DNA of 64,000 bases from Kluyvera cryocrescens NBRC 102467 (GTDB taxonomy: Bacteria > Pseudomonadota > Gammaproteobacteria > Enterobacterales > Enterobacteriaceae): contig NZ_BCTM01000008.1 of NCBI RefSeq assembly GCF_001571285.1, positions 1 through 64,000 on the forward strand. The letters run 5' to 3'. This document shows, one piece after another, positions 1-7,568 of the stretch. Numbering within the stretch: position 1 is the stretch's first letter; each line of letters starts with the position of its first letter. A model generated the notes under the pieces. The model was given only the letters and a program-made list of their open reading frames with translations. It was not told the DNA's origin and did not search any database. The translations under genes were made by a program, and so were the position numbers.

Positions 1-9
1 GTTCTGTTT

Positions 10-126
10 ATGTATGGCATTATCAGTAAAGAAGTTCTGAGTAAACACGTTGACGTTGAATACCGCTTCTCTGCCGAACCTTATATTAGTGCCGCATGCA
101 GTCATGTCTCAGTTTTATCTATATGA
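10..126 (+). CDS. yobF: YobF family small protein (DUF2527), shortened C-terminus
   Basis: A 38-codon reading frame starts with ATG nine bases into the window and reads [20 protein letters not shown], clearly the E. coli YobF sequence. YobF is a small stress-induced protein of unknown function encoded just upstream of cspC in the same operon, and the spacing to cspC here (42 bases) fits. K-12 YobF, as I recall it, is 47 residues; this copy stops early at a TGA after VLSI, with the lost tail still partly readable in the +1 frame. The start lies so close to the window edge that no ribosome-binding site can be judged. Confidence 0.8.
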   Translation: MYGIISKEVLSKHVDVEYRFSAEPYISAACSHVSVLSI

Positions 127-168
127 AAACGCCTGCGGGCGCAGAAAACACTCTAAGGAATTTTGCAA

Positions 169-378
169 ATGGCAAAGATTAAAGGTCAAGTTAAGTGGTT
201 CAACGAGTCTAAAGGTTTTGGCTTCATTACTCCTGCTGACGGCAGCAAAGATGTATTCGTACACTTCTCTGCAATCCAGGGTAATGGCTTCAAAACTCTG
301 GCTGAAGGCCAGAACGTTGAGTTCGAAATTCAGGACGGCCAGAAAGGCCCAGCGGCTGTTAACGTAACCGCTATCTGA
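169..378 (+). CDS. cspC: Cold shock-like protein CspC
   Basis: The 69-residue product appears identical to E. coli CspC. It is a single OB-fold cold-shock domain with RNP1 (KGFGFI) and RNP2 (VFVHF), which binds single-stranded RNA/DNA, melts RNA structure and stabilises stress transcripts such as rpoS mRNA. CspC is expressed constitutively rather than cold-induced. The ATG at 169 follows AAGGAA at 155-160; an upstream in-frame TTG would add two residues and is not needed. It follows yobF as the second gene of the operon, and a hairpin terminator follows about 50 bases after the stop. Confidence 0.97.
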
Positions 379-427
379 TTCGACAATCACTGATCTTGCG
401 GCGCTGCTGCGCATCATTATCAGACAT

Positions 428-452
428 AAAGCCTCGCAAATGCGGGGCTTTA
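428..452 (+). terminator. Terminator after cspC
   Basis: A 10-base stem (AAAGCCTCGC with GCGGGGCTTT, one G-T wobble) closes over a short AAAT loop and ends in a T-containing tail. It ends the yobF-cspC transcript before rlmA. Confidence 0.75.
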
Positions 453-545
453 TCATTTCCAGCCCTCTCATACCTGCCGCTTCACCTTTCTCCCTCGCCT
501 GAATAGCGGTACACTTTCGCCCTTTACGATTATGCCGGAGTTGTT

Positions 546-1343
546 ATGTCCTACAGTTGTCCGCTCTGCCACGCGCCGCTAACGCGCAGCGGCAATAGTT
601 ACCTTTGCCCACAGCGTCATCAGTTTGACCAGGCGAAAGAGGGCTACGTGAATCTCCTGCCGGTACAGCATAAACGTTCTCGCGATCCGGGTGATAGCGC
701 GGAAATGATGCAGGCTCGTCGCGCATTTCTGGATGCCGGGCACTACCTGGCATTGCGTGACGCCGTCAGCACAAAGTTAATCGCCATTAAACCCAACGCT
801 TTACTGGACATTGGCTGCGGGGAAGGGTACTACACGCACGCCTTTGCGGCTGTCGCGAAAGAAACCTGGGGGCTGGACGTCTCGAAAACGGCCGTGCGCT
901 ACGGCGCAAAGCGCTATCCGCAGGTAAACTTTTGCGTGGCGTCCAGCCAGCGTTTGCCTTTCGACGATGCCAGTATGGACGCTGTGGTGCGTATTTATGC
1001 CCCCTGTAATCCAGCGGAACTCAAGCGCGTGGTCAAACCGGGCGGCTGGGTGATTACCGTGACGCCAGGGCCTCGCCATCTGCTCGAAATGAAGGGACTC
1101 ATCTACCACGAAGTGCAGCTGCATGCGCCGCATTCCGAAGTGATTGACGGCTTTACGCTACAAAGCCACGACGAGCTAGCCTATCCGATGCAGTTAAGTG
1201 GTGAAGAAGCGGTGACGCTTTTGCAGATGACGCCATTTGCGTGGCGAGCGAAGCCAGAGGTGTGGGAGACATTGAAGCAGAGTGAACGGTTTGATTGCCA
1301 GACGGATTTCGCGATTCACGCCTGGCAAAGAGAGAGCGATTAA
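546..1343 (+). CDS. rlmA: 23S rRNA (guanine(745)-N1)-methyltransferase
   Basis: RlmA (RrmA) uses S-adenosylmethionine to methylate N1 of G745 in helix 35 of 23S rRNA. The 265-residue protein has the expected N-terminal zinc-binding site (Cys5, Cys8, Cys21, His25) and a Rossmann methyltransferase domain with motif [11 protein letters not shown] near residues 86-95. The E. coli protein is 269 residues. The ATG at 546 sits after a GGAGTT ribosome-binding site. The gene converges on mntP, and the two coding regions overlap by four bases in a TTAA that holds both stop codons. Confidence 0.96.
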   Translation: MSYSCPLCHAPLTRSGNSYLCPQRHQFDQAKEGYVNLLPVQHKRSRDPGDSAEMMQARRAFLDAGHYLALRDAVSTKLIAIKPNALLDIGCGEGYYTHAFAAVAKETWGLDVSKTAVRYGAKRYPQVNFCVASSQRLPFDDASMDAVVRIYAPCNPAELKRVVKPGGWVITVTPGPRHLLEMKGLIYHEVQLHAPHSEVIDGFTLQSHDELAYPMQLSGEEAVTLLQMTPFAWRAKPEVWETLKQSERFDCQTDFAIHAWQRESD

Positions 1344-1909
1344 CCCATATAGTGCGCGTAGAGGATCTGCGCGCCAATGGCAATCAACACGATCCCACCG
1401 AGAATTTCAGCCCGTTTCCCGAGCAGCGGGCCAATAAAGCGGCCAACCATCATTCCCAGCGTCGACATAATGAAGGTTGCACAGCCAATCGCGAAAGCGG
1501 TAGCCAGAATATTGACCTGCAGGAACGCCAGGCCTACACCAACCGCCATCGCATCCAGGCTGGTGGCAATGGCTGTCGTCACCAGTAGCCAGAAGCCGTG
1601 GCGACGCGGAGCCTCTTTATCTTCTTCCGCGTCATCACCGCGAAAACCTTCAATAACCATTCGTCCACCCAGGAATACCAGCAGGGCGAAGGCAACCCAG
1701 TGGCTCCATGCCATCACAAACTGGCTGGCGAGCATGCCCAAACCCCAACCGATCAACGGTGTGAGCATTTCGATGACACCAAAAATCAGGCCGGTGCGCA
1801 GGGCTTCAGAGAATTTAGGTTTGTGTAGCGTCGCGCCTTTACCGATTGATGCAGCGAAAGCATCCATCGACATACCAAAGGCAAGGAGGATCGTAGCGGT
1901 TAAATTCAT
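1340..1909 (-). CDS. mntP: Manganese efflux pump MntP
   Basis: MntP exports Mn2+ across the inner membrane and protects against manganese overload. The 189-residue protein has six predicted membrane segments and the two conserved acidic signatures of the family, SMDAFAAS near residues 14-21 and SLDAMAVG near residue 118, which carry the essential aspartates. It aligns with E. coli MntP (188 residues) throughout. The 5-prime region is unusually rich in control elements: a yybP-ykoY Mn2+ riboswitch in the leader, and upstream a Fur box and two MntR-like palindromes, all listed separately. Confidence 0.97.
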   Translation of the reverse strand: MNLTATILLAFGMSMDAFAASIGKGATLHKPKFSEALRTGLIFGVIEMLTPLIGWGLGMLASQFVMAWSHWVAFALLVFLGGRMVIEGFRGDDAEEDKEAPRRHGFWLLVTTAIATSLDAMAVGVGLAFLQVNILATAFAIGCATFIMSTLGMMVGRFIGPLLGKRAEILGGIVLIAIGAQILYAHYMG

Positions 1910-1917
1910 GAAGATGT

Positions 1918-2095
1918 CCAGACCGGGAAGTTTCCATATGACACATTACTGCCCCCAGTAATCAGCAGTGAATGCGTCTATGGTCTCGCTTGACTACAGT
2001 GTGTAATCCGTACGCACCACGTTTTTCAACGAGTATGTTGACACGTACATTTCCAAGGGATGGAAATCAGCTACTCCCCAACGACGGGCGCAACC
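1918..2095 (-). promoter_or_regulatory. yybP-ykoY (Mn2+) riboswitch in the mntP leader
   Basis: On the minus strand the leader contains the conserved core GGGGAGTAGC (complement of 2070-2079), the hallmark of the manganese-sensing yybP-ykoY riboswitch, followed by paired segments down to just before the mntP start. The same riboswitch class controls mntP and alx in E. coli, where Mn2+ binding raises expression. The outer boundaries are approximate. Confidence 0.85.
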
Positions 2096-2149
2096 TTAAC
2101 ATATTTTTAGAATATAAAACAACAATTGCTATTGCTTATTTAATTTTTT

Positions 2150-2170
2150 GATGATAACGATTTTCATTTA
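2150..2170. promoter_or_regulatory. Fur box upstream of mntP
   Basis: GATGATAACGATTTTCATTT closely resembles the Fur consensus GATAATGATAATCATTATC. Fur control of mntP together with MntR is known in E. coli. It lies just upstream of the riboswitch, in the probable promoter. Confidence 0.6.
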
Positions 2171-2221
2171 GATTTGTTGCGTAATCAAGACGTTAATAAA
2201 TATCGATGGATTTGGCAGGGT

Positions 2222-2241
2222 AAACATAGCCAACGCTATAT
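2222..2241. promoter_or_regulatory. MntR box 1 upstream of mntP
   Basis: AACATAGC-CAAC-GCTATATT is a near-perfect inverted repeat matching the MntR operator pattern (ACATAGC, spacer, GCTATGT). MntR with Mn2+ activates mntP in E. coli. Confidence 0.65.
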
Positions 2242-2263
2242 TCGATCTGCTGTTAAATAACGC

Positions 2264-2285
2264 AGATATAGCGATGGCTATATTT
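2264..2285. promoter_or_regulatory. MntR box 2 upstream of mntP
   Basis: ATATAGC-GATG-GCTATAT is a perfect seven-base inverted repeat of the same type as box 1, centred 43 bases from it, about four helical turns. It lies only five bases beyond the yobD stop codon. Confidence 0.6.
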
Positions 2286-2289
2286 TAAC

Positions 2290-2748
2290 TCATTGAGAAT
2301 TAACGAGAAGTTTATAGATCTTCTCCAGGTCGTCAATATTTTTGACGCGGACAAGAAGGCGGCGCTTTTCTAATTGCATGACCAGTACACCATCTTCCGA
2401 TAAATTCATTTTCTGAATGCGGATATATTTTATCCATGCATTTGCAAAGAAGAAGCCTTCGGTTTTAAAGATAATTTTCGGGCTGCGGATCCAGAACAGA
2501 TAAAAGCCCATTAATGCCAGTGCACATAATAACCATGTGGTAATGAGCGCGCCGTGGCTGGTCACATTGTTGTACACCAGGATGACAATCAGCACGACGA
2601 AGATAACGCTGTCTACGCGGCCGGGGCGTAAGAGAGGAACGGCGAGCAGGGTGGCGCCATGACGGCGGGGCATGATGAACTGATCGTAAATGGCAAAAGC
2701 CAGCAGCGCGATGATGAAAAGGACCAGTACCAGATCCGTGATGGACAT
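2290..2748 (-). CDS. yobD: Conserved inner membrane protein YobD (DUF986)
   Basis: A 152-residue protein that matches E. coli YobD end to end. Function is unknown. Three hydrophobic stretches lie in the N-terminal half (about residues 3-20, 45-63 and 66-85), followed by a soluble C-terminal domain ending YKLLVNSQ. The start at MSITDL was chosen because it matches K-12 YobD and sits after a GGAGG-like site; the frame is open further upstream but that would run through the manZ terminator. It lies between the man operon and mntP on the same strand and is separated from manZ by a strong terminator. Confidence 0.92.
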   Translation of the reverse strand: MSITDLVLVLFIIALLAFAIYDQFIMPRRHGATLLAVPLLRPGRVDSVIFVVLIVILVYNNVTSHGALITTWLLCALALMGFYLFWIRSPKIIFKTEGFFFANAWIKYIRIQKMNLSEDGVLVMQLEKRRLLVRVKNIDDLEKIYKLLVNSQ

Positions 2749-2762
2749 TAAGCCTCCAAATA

Positions 2763-2791
2763 AAAAAACCGGGGGCAGGGCCCCCGGCGTA
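2763..2791 (-). terminator. Terminator of manXYZ
   Basis: Read on the minus strand, CCGGGGGCCCTGCCCCCGG forms a GC-rich stem followed directly by a run of seven T residues. It lies nine bases after the manZ stop. Confidence 0.9.
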
Positions 2792-2800
2792 CAGCAGATA

Positions 2801-3652
2801 TTACAGACCCAGCAGGCCGATTGCGTAACCCACGATACCGATGACGAAGAAGCCAACGATGATCCACAGGGCGTTCACTTTCTTACGCAGAAGCCACATG
2901 CAGGCGAAGGTCAGCAGCAGAGGCACCAGACCCGGCATCAGCTGGTCAAGGATAGTCTGCACGGTGGTCACACGCGTTTGGCCATCCTGGCCGGTGATGG
3001 TCGAAACCACCAGTGGGATGTTCACGTGCGTCCATTTGTTTACCAGGGCCCCCATGACAAACAGGCCGAGGATAGACGCCCCCTCAGTCAGTTTCTGCAG
3101 GAAGCCGCCGCCCATATCGGAAACGATATCGATCCCTTTACGGTAGCCGTAAGCAACGCCGTAGTAACGGGTCGCCAGACGAACCAGGTTAAACAGGATG
3201 AAGAACAGCAGTGGCCCAAGCAGGCTGCCGCTCATCGCGATACCGGCCCCCAGCGCCGCGAAGACCGGACGTACGGTACCCCAGAAGATTGGGTCACCCA
3301 CGCCTGCCAGCGGGCCCATCAGACCAACTTTGATACCGTTGATAGCACCATCGTCAATCTCTGCGCCGTTTGCACGCTGTTCTTCCATCGCCAGCGTAAC
3401 GCCCAGAACTGGAGCCGCTACGTAAGGATGGGTGTTAAAGAATTCCAGGTGACGCTTGATAGCCTGTTTACGCGCATCGTTGTTCTCAGGATACAGACGA
3501 CGAATCGCCGGAACCATAGAGAAGCAGAAGCCCAGCGCCTGCATACGTTCGAAGTTCCATGAACCCTGGAACAGGTTTGAACGAAGGAACACGCCACGGA
3601 TATCGCCCGGAGTGAGTTTTTTCTCGGTGGTAGTTTTAGTCACATCAACCAT
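2801..3652 (-). CDS. manZ: PTS mannose-specific IID component
   Basis: ManZ is the IID membrane subunit of the mannose PTS, which imports mannose, glucose, glucosamine and related hexoses with phosphorylation; the IIC-IID complex is also a receptor for lambda DNA entry and some bacteriocins. The 283-residue product is almost identical to E. coli ManZ, with the GPLAGVGDP motif near residue 115 and hydrophobic segments in the C-terminal half. I chose the ATG at 3652 because AGGTGA precedes it at good spacing; an in-frame GTG nine bases upstream lacks a site and would give 286 residues. Last gene of manXYZ. Confidence 0.96.
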   Translation of the reverse strand: MVDVTKTTTEKKLTPGDIRGVFLRSNLFQGSWNFERMQALGFCFSMVPAIRRLYPENNDARKQAIKRHLEFFNTHPYVAAPVLGVTLAMEEQRANGAEIDDGAINGIKVGLMGPLAGVGDPIFWGTVRPVFAALGAGIAMSGSLLGPLLFFILFNLVRLATRYYGVAYGYRKGIDIVSDMGGGFLQKLTEGASILGLFVMGALVNKWTHVNIPLVVSTITGQDGQTRVTTVQTILDQLMPGLVPLLLTFACMWLLRKKVNALWIIVGFFVIGIVGYAIGLLGL

Positions 3653-3664
3653 TTCGCTCACCTG

Positions 3665-4465
3665 TTAGTCCAATTCGTTATCAAGATCGTTAGAACCAGC
3701 CGCTTGAGCAGGTGCACCTGCAGCACGGTTGTATTTCGGGCTCAGCTGGATGTAAAGGATGGCCATTACGGCACCAATCACGCCCAGAGCAACCAGGTTG
3801 AAGTTAGTGAATGCCGCAGTGACGAAGCCGAGGTAGAAGAACGGCATCAGGTAGCCTGCGCGCATCATGTTGATGACCATCGCGTAACCTACGACTACGA
3901 TCATGCCACCGGCGATGTTCAGACCGCTGGTTACCACTTCCGGAATGGCGTTCAGCATGCTTTGAACTTCGCTGGTACCCACGGAAACCGCAACGATAAC
4001 GGCTGGGATTGCAATACGCATCGCCTGCAGGAACAGAGAGGACACGTGAATCCAGGACAGCGCCGTCAGGTTTCCGCTTTCCGCTGCTTTATCCGCTGCG
4101 TGCTGGAATGCCACGGTGATGGTACGAACGATGATGGTCAGAACCTGACCTGCTGCTGCCAGAGGGATAGCCAGGGCGATACCTGCACCGATACCCTGAT
4201 GGCCGGCAATGACCAGAATGGTAGAAATAATGGACGCGAGTGCGGCATCAGGCGCAACCGCTGCACCGATGTTCATCCAACCCAGAGCGATCATTTCCAG
4301 GGTACCACCGATGATAATACCGGTTTTCATATCCCCGAGAACGATACCGATCAGCGTACAGGCGACCAGCGGACGGTGGAACTGAAATTCATCGAGTATT
4401 GATTCCATACCTGCAATACATGCGACGATGAACACCAGCACAATCTGAAGAGTGGTAATCTCCAT
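3665..4465 (-). CDS. manY: PTS mannose-specific IIC component
   Basis: ManY is the IIC subunit that forms the sugar channel with ManZ. The 266-residue, strongly hydrophobic protein has the characteristic GGTLEMIALGWMNIGAA segment near residue 55 and the same C-terminal NDLDNELD tail as E. coli ManY. It lies 60 bases after manX and 12 bases before the manZ start, consistent with one transcript. Residue 21 is Glu (GMESILDEF), where the K-12 sequence as I recall it has Gly. Confidence 0.97.
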   Translation of the reverse strand: MEITTLQIVLVFIVACIAGMESILDEFQFHRPLVACTLIGIVLGDMKTGIIIGGTLEMIALGWMNIGAAVAPDAALASIISTILVIAGHQGIGAGIALAIPLAAAGQVLTIIVRTITVAFQHAADKAAESGNLTALSWIHVSSLFLQAMRIAIPAVIVAVSVGTSEVQSMLNAIPEVVTSGLNIAGGMIVVVGYAMVINMMRAGYLMPFFYLGFVTAAFTNFNLVALGVIGAVMAILYIQLSPKYNRAAGAPAQAAGSNDLDNELD

Positions 4466-4525
4466 TGTACTTCTCCTATTGCTTATTCAGACTTAAGTGT
4501 GAAGGCTAAAACGTTGCCAAAGCGT

Positions 4526-5488
4526 TTATTTCGGCACTTTGGCAATCAGATCCATCATTTTCAGTTTCTGGTCGGTGGAAACCTTACGGACTTCCAGCTC
4601 GATGCCACGTGCGTTCAGTTTGTTAAAGGCCTCAATATCTTTCTCGTCAACGGATACCGCGTTGTTTACCTGGGTTTTACCCTGGCGGAACGCCATACCG
4701 CCCACGTTGACTGAGGTCACTTTCACGCCGCCTTCCACGATACGTTCAACGTCGGTTGGGTTAGTGAAGAGAAGCATCACACGTTCACCCGCATATTTCG
4801 GGTTGTTGTAGACGCGGATCATTTTAGCGACATCGACAACGTGTGCCGTGACGCCAGGAGGTGCAACCTGAGTCAGCAACGTTTTACGCACGTTATCAGC
4901 GGCGACTTCATCGCTAACAACAATAATGCGCGACACGTTGGTCTCTTTGGTCCAGCGGGTAGCAACCTGGCCGTGGATTAAACGGTCATCAATACGCGCC
5001 AGACCGATTTGCATATAATCGTTCGGGCCCATTGGTTTCGCAGGTGCTGCAGCTTTCGGCTTAACCGGTGCGGGAGCCGCTTTTTCAACCGGTTTGGCTT
5101 TCAGCGCTTTCACGCCTTCGCTACCGGTTTCAACAGCTAACGCCACCAGCTCATCAAAGCTTGGGTTATCATCACGAGCCATAAAGGTCTCAACCAGCAT
5201 CGGTACGTTGACGCCAGCGATCACTTCGTAGTTTTCTTTATCAACCACAATGCGGCTTGCCGCGTTGAATGGGCTACCGCCCCAGGTGTCTACAAGGAAC
5301 AACACGCCTTTGCTGGTATCAAGCTTAGCCAGCTCAGCGGTGTATTTTTCGATTAACGTTTCTGCATTCTCGCCAGGCACGAAATCGATCCAGCCAACAT
5401 TTTCCTGCTCGCCTAACAGCATCTCTGCCGTCTTCAGCAGTTGCTCTGCTGCCCAACCATGTGTGCCTATTACAATAGCAATCGTCAC
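4526..5488 (-). CDS. manX: PTS mannose-specific IIAB component
   Basis: ManX is the soluble phosphotransfer protein of the mannose PTS. The 320-residue chain has an N-terminal IIA domain with phosphorylated His10 (VIGTHGW), an Ala/Pro/Lys-rich hinge near residues 130-150, and a IIB domain whose active His lies in DDRLIHGQVATRW near residue 172. The start codon is GTG, preceded by AGGAGGT, as in E. coli. It heads manXYZ; the upstream region has a probable Mlc/NagC operator and a weak CRP site. Phosphate passes HPr to IIA to IIB to sugar at IIC-IID. Confidence 0.97.
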   Translation of the reverse strand: MTIAIVIGTHGWAAEQLLKTAEMLLGEQENVGWIDFVPGENAETLIEKYTAELAKLDTSKGVLFLVDTWGGSPFNAASRIVVDKENYEVIAGVNVPMLVETFMARDDNPSFDELVALAVETGSEGVKALKAKPVEKAAPAPVKPKAAAPAKPMGPNDYMQIGLARIDDRLIHGQVATRWTKETNVSRIIVVSDEVAADNVRKTLLTQVAPPGVTAHVVDVAKMIRVYNNPKYAGERVMLLFTNPTDVERIVEGGVKVTSVNVGGMAFRQGKTQVNNAVSVDEKDIEAFNKLNARGIELEVRKVSTDQKLKMMDLIAKVPK

Positions 5489-5624
5489 TTGCTACCTCCT
5501 TTTATTATCGTGAGTACCAGTAGGGCTGATACTATTTGAGCCGATGCCGTTACCGAATCGATTCAGACAAGGGTTAGAGAGATAAACCAATAGTTACCGA
5601 GAATTATTTTAGACAGTGAAAGAA

Positions 5625-5650
5625 TAATTAATGTGATGAAGATCCGTAAT
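5625..5650. promoter_or_regulatory. Possible CRP site upstream of manX
   Basis: TGTGA at 5632-5636 sits in TAATGTGATGAAGATCCG, one good CRP half-site with a poor partner. CRP control of manXYZ is known in E. coli. Weak by sequence alone. Confidence 0.35.
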
Positions 5651-5668
5651 TTAGTTAATGGGTCGCAA

Positions 5669-5690
5669 TTATTTTGCGGCGTAAAAAATA
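5669..5690. promoter_or_regulatory. Probable Mlc/NagC operator upstream of manX
   Basis: ATTATTTTGCGGCGTAAAAA is an imperfect dyad of the Mlc/NagC type (TTATTTT half, GC-rich centre, AAAAATA half). manXYZ is an established Mlc and NagC target in E. coli, so the position about 180 bases upstream of manX is plausible. Confidence 0.5.
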
Positions 5691-5702
5691 GACTCACATT
5701 TT

Positions 5703-5724
5703 GCAAAGACTGGTAAATCTTTGC
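5703..5724. repeat. Seven-base inverted repeat in the manX-yoaE region
   Basis: GCAAAGA, an eight-base spacer, then TCTTTGC form a perfect inverted repeat. It overlaps the likely -35 region of the rightward yoaE promoter (TTGCCA at 5721) and could be an operator. Confidence 0.5.
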
Positions 5725-5751
5725 CAAATTCTCTTTTAATTTTGCTATGTT

Positions 5752-5943
5752 AATGTTTCGTTTAATTACACAGGAGTATAGGGCATCAGCCCGTAGTATG
5801 GATCGTCACCGACGCCTTTTCGCAACCGCTCGCTTATGCGGCACTTTCTCCGGCCATACGCGCCAACTTTTTGTATCCTCAGGTATCGTCTCGCTTAAAC
5901 ATGACATAGCGATGACCCGTCTTGTCTCTCGTTGGAGTGGTTT
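5752..5943 (+). other. Long 5-prime leader of yoaE
   Basis: About 190 bases separate a plausible promoter (TTGCCA at 5721, GCTATG near 5744) from the yoaE start. Several small hairpins are visible (for example GGGCATCAGCCC at 5779-5790 and CCGC/GCGG near 5825-5845). No gene of its own is credible, and the riboswitch core seen upstream of mntP is absent. Confidence 0.4.
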
Positions 5944-7503
5944 ATGGAACTGTTAATGGATCCGTCAATCTGGGCGGGATTATTGACGCTTGTGGTGCTG
6001 GAAATTGTTCTGGGTATTGATAACCTGGTGTTTATCGCCATCCTTGCCGATAAGTTGCCGCCAAAACAACGTGATAAAGCCCGTCTCATCGGTCTCTCGC
6101 TGGCGCTGATCATGCGACTGGGTTTGCTCTCCGTGATTTCGTGGATGGTTACGCTTACCGCGCCGCTGTTCACCGTGTGGGGGCAGACGTTCTCCGGGCG
6201 TGACATGATCATGCTGGTTGGTGGTCTGTTCCTGCTGTTTAAAGCGACGACCGAGCTCCATGAGCGATTAGAAAACCGTCAGCACGACTCCGGTCACGGC
6301 AAAGGCTATTCCAGCTTCTGGGTTGTCGTTGCGCAAATCGTGGTGCTGGATGCGGTCTTCTCGCTCGATGCGGTGATTACCGCTGTCGGCATGGTGGAGC
6401 ATCTGTGGGTAATGATGGCGGCGGTGGTTATCGCCATGGGCGTGATGCTGTTGGCTTCTAAGCCGTTGACCAACTTCGTCAACCAGCACCCAACCGTGGT
6501 GGTGCTGTGTCTGAGCTTCCTGCTGATGATTGGTCTGAGCCTGGTGGCCGAAGGCTTTGGTTTCCATATTCCAAAAGGTTACCTGTACGCTGCGATTGGC
6601 TTCTCGGTTCTGATTGAACTGTTTAACCAGATTGCGCGCCGAAACTTTATTCGCCACCAGTCAACGCAACCGCTGCGTGCCCGCACCGCTGATGCCATTC
6701 TGCGTCTGATGGGCAATCGCAAACCGGCGACCGTGGTGAGCGAAGAGGGCAATAAACCGACGGTACCGGTGCCAGAAGGCGCGTTCGTTGAAGAAGAACG
6801 CTACATGATTAATGGCGTACTGACGCTGGCCTCTCGTTCGTTGCGCAGCATTATGACGCCGCGTAATGAAATTAGCTGGGTTGATGCCTGTCTGAGCACA
6901 GAAGAAATTCGTGAACAGCTGTTGTCTTCTCCGCACAGCCTGTTCCCGGTGTGTCGGGGCGAGCTGGATGAGATTGTCGGGATTGTACGGGCCAAAGAGC
7001 TGCTGGTGGCGCTTGAAGCGGGTGAAGATGTACTGGCAATCGCCTCGGCTTCGCCGGCGATCATCGTGCCGGATACGTTGGATCCTATCAATTTGCTGGG
7101 CGTACTTCGCCGGGCGCGCGGTAGCTTCGTGATGGTCACCAACGAATTCGGGATGGTGCAGGGGCTGGTGACGCCGCTGGACGTACTGGAAGCGATTGCC
7201 GGTGAATTCCCGGATGCTGACGAAACGCCAGAAATTGTAGCCGACGGCGACGGCTGGCTGGTGAAAGGTTCCACCGACCTGCACGCGCTGCAGCAGACGC
7301 TGGGGCTGGAAAACCTGGTCGATGAAGACAATGACTATGCGACGGTTGCCGGCCTGGTGATTGCGGTTAACGGCCAAATCCCGCATGCGGGTGAAATGGT
7401 TGAACTGCCATCGATACAAATTACCGTTACCGAAGCCAATAACTATCGTGTGGATCAGGTGCGGGTGGTGAAGTTAACCTCCCCGCACGATGAAGAAGAG
7501 TAA
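5944..7503 (+). CDS. yoaE: TerC-family membrane protein with CBS and CorC_HlyC domains
   Basis: A 519-residue inner membrane protein matching E. coli YoaE (518). The N-terminal half is a TerC domain with about seven hydrophobic segments and conserved acidic motifs [13 protein letters not shown] (near residues 20-32) and [15 protein letters not shown] (near 135-150); the family is associated with metal-ion export. A paired CBS region (roughly 300-420) and a CorC_HlyC domain (roughly 430-515) follow, suggesting nucleotide-regulated transport. The start at 5944 follows GGAG at 5933-5936; a start 12 bases upstream has no site. Substrate is not established; Mn2+ is a reasonable guess from the family. 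Confidence 0.93.
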   Translation: MELLMDPSIWAGLLTLVVLEIVLGIDNLVFIAILADKLPPKQRDKARLIGLSLALIMRLGLLSVISWMVTLTAPLFTVWGQTFSGRDMIMLVGGLFLLFKATTELHERLENRQHDSGHGKGYSSFWVVVAQIVVLDAVFSLDAVITAVGMVEHLWVMMAAVVIAMGVMLLASKPLTNFVNQHPTVVVLCLSFLLMIGLSLVAEGFGFHIPKGYLYAAIGFSVLIELFNQIARRNFIRHQSTQPLRARTADAILRLMGNRKPATVVSEEGNKPTVPVPEGAFVEEERYMINGVLTLASRSLRSIMTPRNEISWVDACLSTEEIREQLLSSPHSLFPVCRGELDEIVGIVRAKELLVALEAGEDVLAIASASPAIIVPDTLDPINLLGVLRRARGSFVMVTNEFGMVQGLVTPLDVLEAIAGEFPDADETPEIVADGDGWLVKGSTDLHALQQTLGLENLVDEDNDYATVAGLVIAVNGQIPHAGEMVELPSIQITVTEANNYRVDQVRVVKLTSPHDEEE

Positions 7504-7516
7504 CGCCAGTGAGCGA

Positions 7517-7548
7517 CCCGGAGGAGGCATGCATAGCTGACTCCGGGT
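7517..7548. terminator. Convergent terminator between yoaE and pdeD
   Basis: ACCCGGAG and CTCCGGGT form an eight-base stem around a 16-base loop in the gap between two convergent genes. No long T-tract, so efficiency is uncertain. Confidence 0.5.
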
Positions 7549-7568
7549 TGTTAAGGGAAGCACGGACT

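Noticed and set aside
5747-5956. 69-residue frame in the yoaE leader
   Set aside because: No similarity to anything known, no good ribosome-binding site, and it runs into yoaE in another frame; treated as untranslated leader, though a short regulatory peptide cannot be excluded.
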